Assembly (NCBI GenBank): GCA_949752795.1
Contig: OX457056.1
Coordinates: 96,122,942-96,186,941 of the forward strand
Direction of reading: 5' to 3'
Source of the DNA: Hyperoodon ampullatus
Taxonomy: Eukaryota; Chordata; Mammalia; Artiodactyla; Ziphiidae
DNA length: 64,000 nt
Shown here: positions 57,970 through 64,000 of the stretch, one piece after another
Position numbering within the stretch: the first letter of the stretch is position 1
Layout of the letters: each line of letters opens with the position of its first letter
Translations under genes and position numbers: made by a program
Notes under the pieces: model-generated
Databases searched by the model: none
What the model saw: the letters and a program-made list of their open reading frames with translations, nothing else
Told to the model about the DNA's origin: nothing

Positions 57970-58500
57970 TCTCTGGGTCAATAGCCTCCAGTGGCTTCCA
58001 TCTCACTCTGAGTTTCATCCAGACAGAGCCAGACGGTGGTTTGCAAAGCCCAGTCCTATCTGGCCTCTCCTTCTCTCTTACTTCATTTCCTACCAGGCCC
58101 TCCTCACCCACTTGGGTCCAGTCACATTAGCTTTTCCACTATTGCTAGGCTCAGTCATGTTGAGGATGCTTCCAGCATAGGGTCACCTCCTTCAGGTCTC
58201 TGCTTGCAGGTAAGTTTATCAGTGATGCTGTCTTACTCTCTCACTCTTTCTGCCTTTTACTGGCATTCATTAACTCCTTTCCTGACTTTATTTTTTATTT
58301 TAATTCTTAGCCCTTGTGCTCATCTCACATACTACTTACTTTTTTGTTTAATCGTTTATTATATCTCCCTCCAGCACAATGTAAGCTCCTTGAGCAAGAA
58401 TTCTTCTCTGTCTTGTTCACTGCTGAATCCCCAGGGCCTGGAAAGCTGCCTGGCAGGTAGTAAGCACTTAGTATGTACATGTTGAATTCAAGTATGATTG
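57970..58500 (+). repeat. L2 LINE 3' part, sense
   Basis: 'atagcctccagtggcttcca', 'gcccagtcctatctggcctc', 'aatgtaagctccttgagcaa', 'ctgaatccccagggcctgga' and 'agtaagcacttagtatgtac' are in L2 order. The 149-codon ORF 58036-58485 is L2 3' sequence, not a gene. Confidence 0.85.
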
Positions 58501-60199
58501 TGGATGAATTATTTAGTTTGTTAAATTTCACTCTTGGTGTTTAGATACAACAACAACAATATGTTACTGTTGTATAGAAACTTAGAGGTTCTCAGACACT
58601 TTTCAATCTAGGCTGTTGAAAAGCCAGTATTCAAAATGCCCAGAGAGCAGCAAAAGTCTATCTGGAATTCCAAATAACTCAAAATACAGGGGTTGTGGTA
58701 AAACCAACTGGAAGTATTAGAAATCTACATGCTAAAAGAAATCTACATACAAATGAAAAACACATTAAAGACCCAAATCACAGGACTAAAGGAGGCCCAG
58801 GAAGAGAAAGCAACTGGTTTGCAATCTTAGTTTCCATCCTAAGTCACTTTCTGACCTATAGCAATTTTTCTAACCTCTGGAACTTAAAATTTTTTTTTTC
58901 CTAGTGGGAGATGACTTTTCCCCCTTTCTTTACTTTATTATCTTGTATTGTTTCAGTCATTTACTTTGAGATCTTTAAGCTGTGGCATGTTATTTGTAAT
59001 GAGGTAAGGAAGGCACATTGGCTCCTTTGAAACTTTCATTATTATTAAAACTAATGCAGTGAAGTTGAGTCCTCTTCTGAGGCTTTCCTACAGCCGTTGC
59101 TTGCTACTGGTAAATATTCATAAATGTGCTATCATGGAAATGAGATAGAATGCCTCAAAATTACTTTGGGGGCATAAGGAAGGCCCTGAAGAGTGAACGG
59201 GGAGGATGCATTTCATTTTCAGCTTTGTAATGAAGAAAGTATTCTTTCTGTCAGTGGATGATGTGCCTTGCCCTGGAGAAGGATTCCAAGGACCTGAGCA
59301 GATAGTGTTCAAGGCAACAGTCGCACAGTGATGGCAGCAGGTTCTATCCATACCTGAGTGGGGTACCTCTTAGGGGGCTGGTAGCAATTTCTTAGGAGTT
59401 CCCATCAGTAAAAAGGGACTCTTGGCACTGACTGTGTTTTGGAATACACCTTAAAACTCCTTGATGCCTTCTCATGCTCATTAGAGGATTTTCTAATGAG
59501 CTTCTGATGGCGGTCATACTGTTAGGGCATCTTTAACTGTAAGTGTTGAATCCTCCTCTCCTCTCCCCCTTTCATTATCTACCTGTGGGCAAATCTAGGC
59601 TCCAGGGTTAAGGGCAGAATGATTCAAAGATTTTGGTGAGTTGACGAAAGTCGTATATTTAATCAGAGGCTGTTTCCAGAGAGAGACATCTGTTCTTTGG
59701 AATCACTTAAAGGAGAACTATAATCTAGAAAATTAAAGGCATCAGCAATATTTGCAGTTGTGGAACGTCAAGGTCAGGAGAAAAAAATAAAAGCCCAAGA
59801 GGGCACTCTTGTCACTGATTTCAAAGGAGCTAATTCTTAGGGTTATTAGTTGCCTCAATTTACAACGCTACATACCCTTGAACACCAAATGCTCATTATC
59901 AAAAATTAAAGAAGCGTGGAGCTGAGATTTGAATTATATTTCAGATAATAGATTTTGGAACATGCTTCATATTGTTAAGATTGACCTGACCTTACAACTA
60001 ATAAAGGTTTCCAGTAGGCACAGAATCTCAGTTAAAATACCTTGTTTCCACACGTATGAGAAAAGCAAGGAAAAACTCCCTTGTTTTTACTTCCATCATG
60101 GTGCCCCAAAGTAGGCAAAATTGTTAGGTGGGTAAAGCCTGGCTTTGGAATCTACAGCCTTGACTCTCCTTGGGCTCTCCGTGTCTGAAAGATCTTAAC
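58501..60199. other. Unique sequence, no gene
   Basis: No repeat or exon recognised over 1.7 kb. Confidence 0.5.
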
Positions 60200-60213
60200 C
60201 ACCTACTCTATCT

Positions 60214-60469
60214 CTCTCTCTTTTTTTTTTAACGTCTTTATTGGAGTATAATTGCTTTACATTGTTGTGTTAGTTTCTGCTGTATAACAAAGTGAACCAG
60301 CTATTCGTATACTTATATCTCCATATCCCCTCCCTCTTGCATCTCTCTCCCACCCTCCCTATCTGACACCTCTAGGTGGTCACAAAGCACTGAGCTGATC
60401 TCCCTGTGCTATGCGGCTGCTTCCCACTAGCTATCTATTTTACATTTGGTAGTGTACATATGTCATTGC
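60214..60469 (-). mobile_element. Short 5'-truncated L1 3' end, antisense
   Basis: Pyrimidine/poly-T tail, 'gtctttattggagtataatt' and the standard L1 3' UTR to 'catatgtcattgccact', where it stops. Target duplication cacctactctatct lies at 60200-60213 and 60537-60550. The right copy is not adjacent to the L1: an inverted flank copy and 14 bases of filler lie between. Confidence 0.93.
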
Positions 60470-60590
60470 CACTGAGGATGCTTCTGTTTCCTTCCTAAAA
60501 AATGATTAATATAGAGTAGGTGCAAAGAAGAGAAAGCACCTACTCTATCTTAATCATTTTTTTAGGAAGGAAACAGAAGCATCCTCAGTG
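60470..60590. repeat. Inverted repeat (53/54-bp arms) at the L1 5' junction
   Basis: The left arm 60470-60522 is the reverse complement of the right arm 60537-60590, with one substitution and one extra T. The loop is 14 bases, caaagaagagaaag (60523-60536). The right arm is genomic flank starting exactly at the target duplication. The left arm is the added copy, following L1 text through a shared cact. Confidence 0.95.
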
Positions 60591-61810
60591 TTAAAACATG
60601 GACAGTAGCTTAGTGGGTTTATATGAAGCCAGAGAAAAATGTTCTAAATGGTGGATTTTCAGGCTTCTGCTATATGTGTGGGGGGGTCTGGGAGGTAGAT
60701 GGTTATATACTGAGTTCATGGTAAGGCTGGCTCATTGCAATGACTCTAGCTGGTCTCCCTAACTCTGCTCTTTACTTATTCCAAGTCAACCTGCACATAA
60801 GTGCTAGGAAAAAAAAAAGTTTCATTAAATGTGGTTTTTGTCACAAGTGACTGCTTATTATATACTGTCACCATCAGAGACACATCTCTCTGGCTTCCAT
60901 AATCTTTTACTGACTGTTGAATTCTCCTTCCCTCTGTTAACAGAATTCTGGTTCTTCCATTTTTAACCCTAACAAACACATTTCTCATGATCTTCTGGAC
61001 TTTATTCTTTGGCCGAACAAATTATTATCATGTCTCAGACTTGCTAAAAAATGACTTCTGTGCCTCAGCCCTTGACATTTCACCTTCAAAGTGTTTTTTT
61101 GTCCCCCATTCCACCACATATCTTTGTCTAAAAGCCCGCTTCCCAGCCTAGCATATTCTGATCACATCTCTGGAGAAGGAGTCTGACCAACCATTCATAA
61201 TAATTATCTCTGGGTAGAAAAAATTCCTTTGATTTGTCTGAATCAAAGCCCTTACTTTATGGTTTAAGTCCATGTGCTTTCATTTTTTTTCTTTTGTATT
61301 CTTAGAATATGATAAAAAAGCTAGTTACCCTCTTTCATTTAAGCTTGTTATTTCATTTAAGTTTCATATAAATTTAAGCTTGTTAAATTGCCTTTTATCC
61401 TATTCTTCCAGCTAAGTACTTCCAGTTTTCTTCATCCCTTTCTTACTGGGCATGTTTTCCAAACTTCTGATTATTATCTGCAACTTTCTCTTTATATCAA
61501 ATCCAGACAAAAATGTCATATTTCATCAATTCTAAGAGGAACTTTTTTTCTCACATTTTAAACATCAAATTTCAACATTTAGCAAGACTCATAATTCATG
61601 ACATTTTGCAATTACAAATGGCAGTACTTTTTTTTATTGATTTTAAAAATGAAGGCATTATGGACATTGAATGATTAAAAAAGGCAGGGGGAACTAGTTT
61701 GTATTAAAGGAGAATGAAGAGAAATGACAACCAAATGCAATGTATAATTTCTTGACGAGATCTTAGATTGAAAACAAAATTAAAGAGCAATAAAAGTTTT
61801 ACTATTTTTA
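60591..61810. other. Unique sequence, no gene
   Basis: AT-rich, with an imperfect local duplication ('tttaagcttgtta' at about 61339 and 61373). No gene. Confidence 0.5.
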
Positions 61811-61814
61811 AAAT

Positions 61815-64000
61815 TACTTTTTCAACTTTATTGAGGTATAATTAACAAATAAAATTATATATTTAAAGTGTACAACATGATGTTATGATATACATATACA
61901 TTATGAAAGGATTCCCACCGTTGAGTTAGGTAATGTATCCATCCCCCACATGTTAACTTTTTTTTTTTTTCTGGGGAGAACACTTAAGTTCTACTTTCTT
62001 AGCAGATTTTAATTGTATACTTACAGTATTATCAGTCACAGTTACCATGATATGTATTAGATCCTCCCAACCTTATTCATCTTATAACTGAAAGTTTGTA
62101 CCCTTTTACCAGCCTTCCCTCCACCCCACAGGTCCCTGGTAACCACCATTCTACTCTCTCTGTGTTTAATTTTTTTTTTAATTCCACATATAAGGATACC
62201 ATGCAGTATTTGACTTTGACTTATTTCATTCACTTTAACATAATACCCTCTAGTTTCATCTATTGTCACAAATGGTAGAATTTCCGTCTAAGTCTGGATA
62301 ATATTCCATTTTATATATATGCCACATTTTCTTTATCCATTCTTCCATTGACGGACACTTAGGTTGTTTCCATGTTGGCTATTGTGAAAAATGCTGCTGT
62401 GAACATAGGTACAGATATCTCTTTGAGATAGTGATTTATTTTCCTTTGGGTATATACTCAGAAGTGGGATTGCTGGATCATATGGTAGTTCTATTTTTAA
62501 TCTCATGAGGAGCCTCCATACTGTTTTCTCTGGTGGCTGTTGTATTAGTTTACATTTCCACCAATGGCGTACAAGGGTTCCCCCATCTCCACATCCTTGC
62601 CAGCATTTGTTATCTCTTGTCTTTTTGGTAATAGACATCCTATCAGGTGTGAGATGATACCTCATTGTGGTTTTGTTTTGCATTTCCCCGATGATTAGTG
62701 ATGCTGAACACCTTTTCATGTACTTGTTGGTCATCTGTATATCTCCTTTGGAAAACTGTCTAGCCGGGTCCTTTGTTCATTTTTTAATTGGGATATTTGC
62801 TTTTTGCTATTGAGTGGTGTACATTCCTTATGTATTTTGGTTATTAATCTCTGATCAGACATGTGGTTTGCACATATTTTCTCCCATTCAGTAGGTTGTG
62901 TTTTCATTTCGTTGATGGTTTCCTTTGCTGTTCATAAGCTTTTTAGTATGATGTAGTCCTATGTGTTTATTTTTACTTTTGTTGCTTTTACTTTGGTGTC
63001 ACCATGAAAAATCATCACCAAGACCAATGTCAAGGAGCTTACCCCTATGTTTTCTTCTAGGAGTTTTATAATTTCAGATCTTACATTTAAGTCTTTAATT
63101 TATTTTGAGTTGATTTTCATCTATGATGTAAGACAGTGGTCCAGTTTCATTCTTTTGCATGTGGCCGTTCAGTTTTCCCAACACAATTGTTGAAGAGACC
63201 GTCTTTTCCCCATTGTATATTCCTGGCTCCTGTGTTGAAACCTAATTGACAGTATATGCATGGGTTAATCCTGGGCTCTCTATTCCATTGATCTATTCTG
63301 TTCTAAAGTTATCTGTTTTTATGCCTACACCGTAATGTTTTGATTACTATATCTTTGTATTATAGTTTGAAATCAGGAAATGCAATGCCTCCAGCTTTGT
63401 TCTTCTTTCTCAAGATTGCTTTGGTGATTCAGGGTATCTTGTGTTCCATACAAATTTTAGGATTGGTTTTTCTATTTCTACGAATGCCATTGGAATTTTG
63501 ATAGGAATTGCATTGATTTGGAGATTTCTTTGGGTAGTATGTACATTTAAACAATATTAATTCTAATGCACGAACACAAAATATCTTTTCATTTATTTGT
63601 GTCTTCGATTTTTTCATCTATGTTTTATAGCTTTTAGTGACAGATCTTTCTCCTCTTTGGTTAAATTTATTCCTAAGAATTTTATTCTTTTTGATGCCGT
63701 TGTAGATTGGATTATTTTCCTAATTTCTCTTTCTGATAGCTCATTGTTAGTGTATAGAGATGCAACTGATTTTTGTATATTGATTTTGTATCCTGAAACT
63801 TTACCGAATTCATTTATTCTGACAGTTTTTTGGTGGAATCTTTTGGGTTTTTTGTATGTAATGTCATGTCATCTGCAAATAGTGACAGTTTTATTTCTTC
63901 CATTCCAATTTGTATGCCTTTTATTTCTTTTTCTTGGTAATTGCTAATGGCTAGGACTTCAGTACTATGTCAAATAGCAGTGGCAAAAGTGGGCATCCGT
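61815..64000 (-). mobile_element. Old L1, antisense, runs off the right edge
   Basis: Starts 'caactttattgaggtataat' (3' end). It passes the reversed ORF2 C-terminus (minus frame 62333-62734 with [11 protein letters not shown]) and continues into reversed RT-domain text at 63600-64000. No break to the window edge, so at least 2.19 kb. A 12-T run near 61959 and many substitutions mark it as old. Confidence 0.92.

Noticed and set aside
58036..58485. 149-codon hydrophobic plus ORF resembling a membrane protein
   Set aside because: It is the pyrimidine-rich L2 3' region; the hydrophobic look comes from CT-rich codons.
1..64000. CRISPR arrays, bacterial operons, insertion sequences or phage
   Set aside because: No evenly spaced direct repeats or bacterial gene structure; the repeat content is mammalian throughout.

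Overview
The window is nuclear DNA of a mammal, most likely a cetacean. About ten SINEs belong to the tRNA-derived CHR group of Cetacea, hippopotamus and ruminants (SINE heads reading like cttccctggtggcgcagtgg, with A-box and B-box). The L1 3' ends are of the cetartiodactyl type, and no ruminant-specific BovB or Bov-tA element was seen. Older MIR, L2, MaLR-type LTR and hAT elements give the usual eutherian background. All assignments were made by eye, so family names are approximate and edges of old repeats may be off by 10-50 bases.

Only one place looks like part of a host gene. The first 201 bases are CpG-enriched and hold a 32-codon open reading frame (ATG at 106, strong start context, in-frame upstream stops) ending at a good splice donor at 201/202. 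It may be the first coding exon of a + strand gene whose later exons are not recognisable here; I do not recognise the protein. The rest looks like intronic or intergenic DNA. Every other long reading frame lies inside a repeat or has no support.

Layout: 1-201 candidate exon; 202-2010 MIR and two opposed CHR SINEs; 2020-4245 antisense L1 composite; 4.7-9.5 kb L2, LTR, an antisense L1 3' end and an antisense LTR; 9.5-16.6 kb dense MIR/L2 with an MLT1 LTR; 17.5-19.9 kb four CHR SINEs, one splitting an L2; 20-28 kb MIR, L2, a hAT MITE and an antisense LTR; 29.8-30.3 kb hAT element split by a SINE; 32.3-34.0 kb two sense L1 3' ends within one target duplication; 36.4-38.1 kb old L1 with a SINE; 39.0-44.3 kb a 5'-complete but dead L1 inserted into a MIR and itself carrying a SINE; 44.6-51.4 kb mostly unique with L2 and a tandem duplication; 51.4-52.9 kb L1 split by a SINE; 53-60 kb mostly unique with a Z-DNA-type tract, MIR and L2; 60.2-60.6 kb a truncated L1 whose 5' junction carries an inverted copy of the neighbouring target DNA; 61.8-64.0 kb L1 running off the right edge.

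No new protein-coding system was found. The most unusual item is the L1-associated fold-back at 60470-60590, which reads like a recorded template switch during target-primed reverse transcription.
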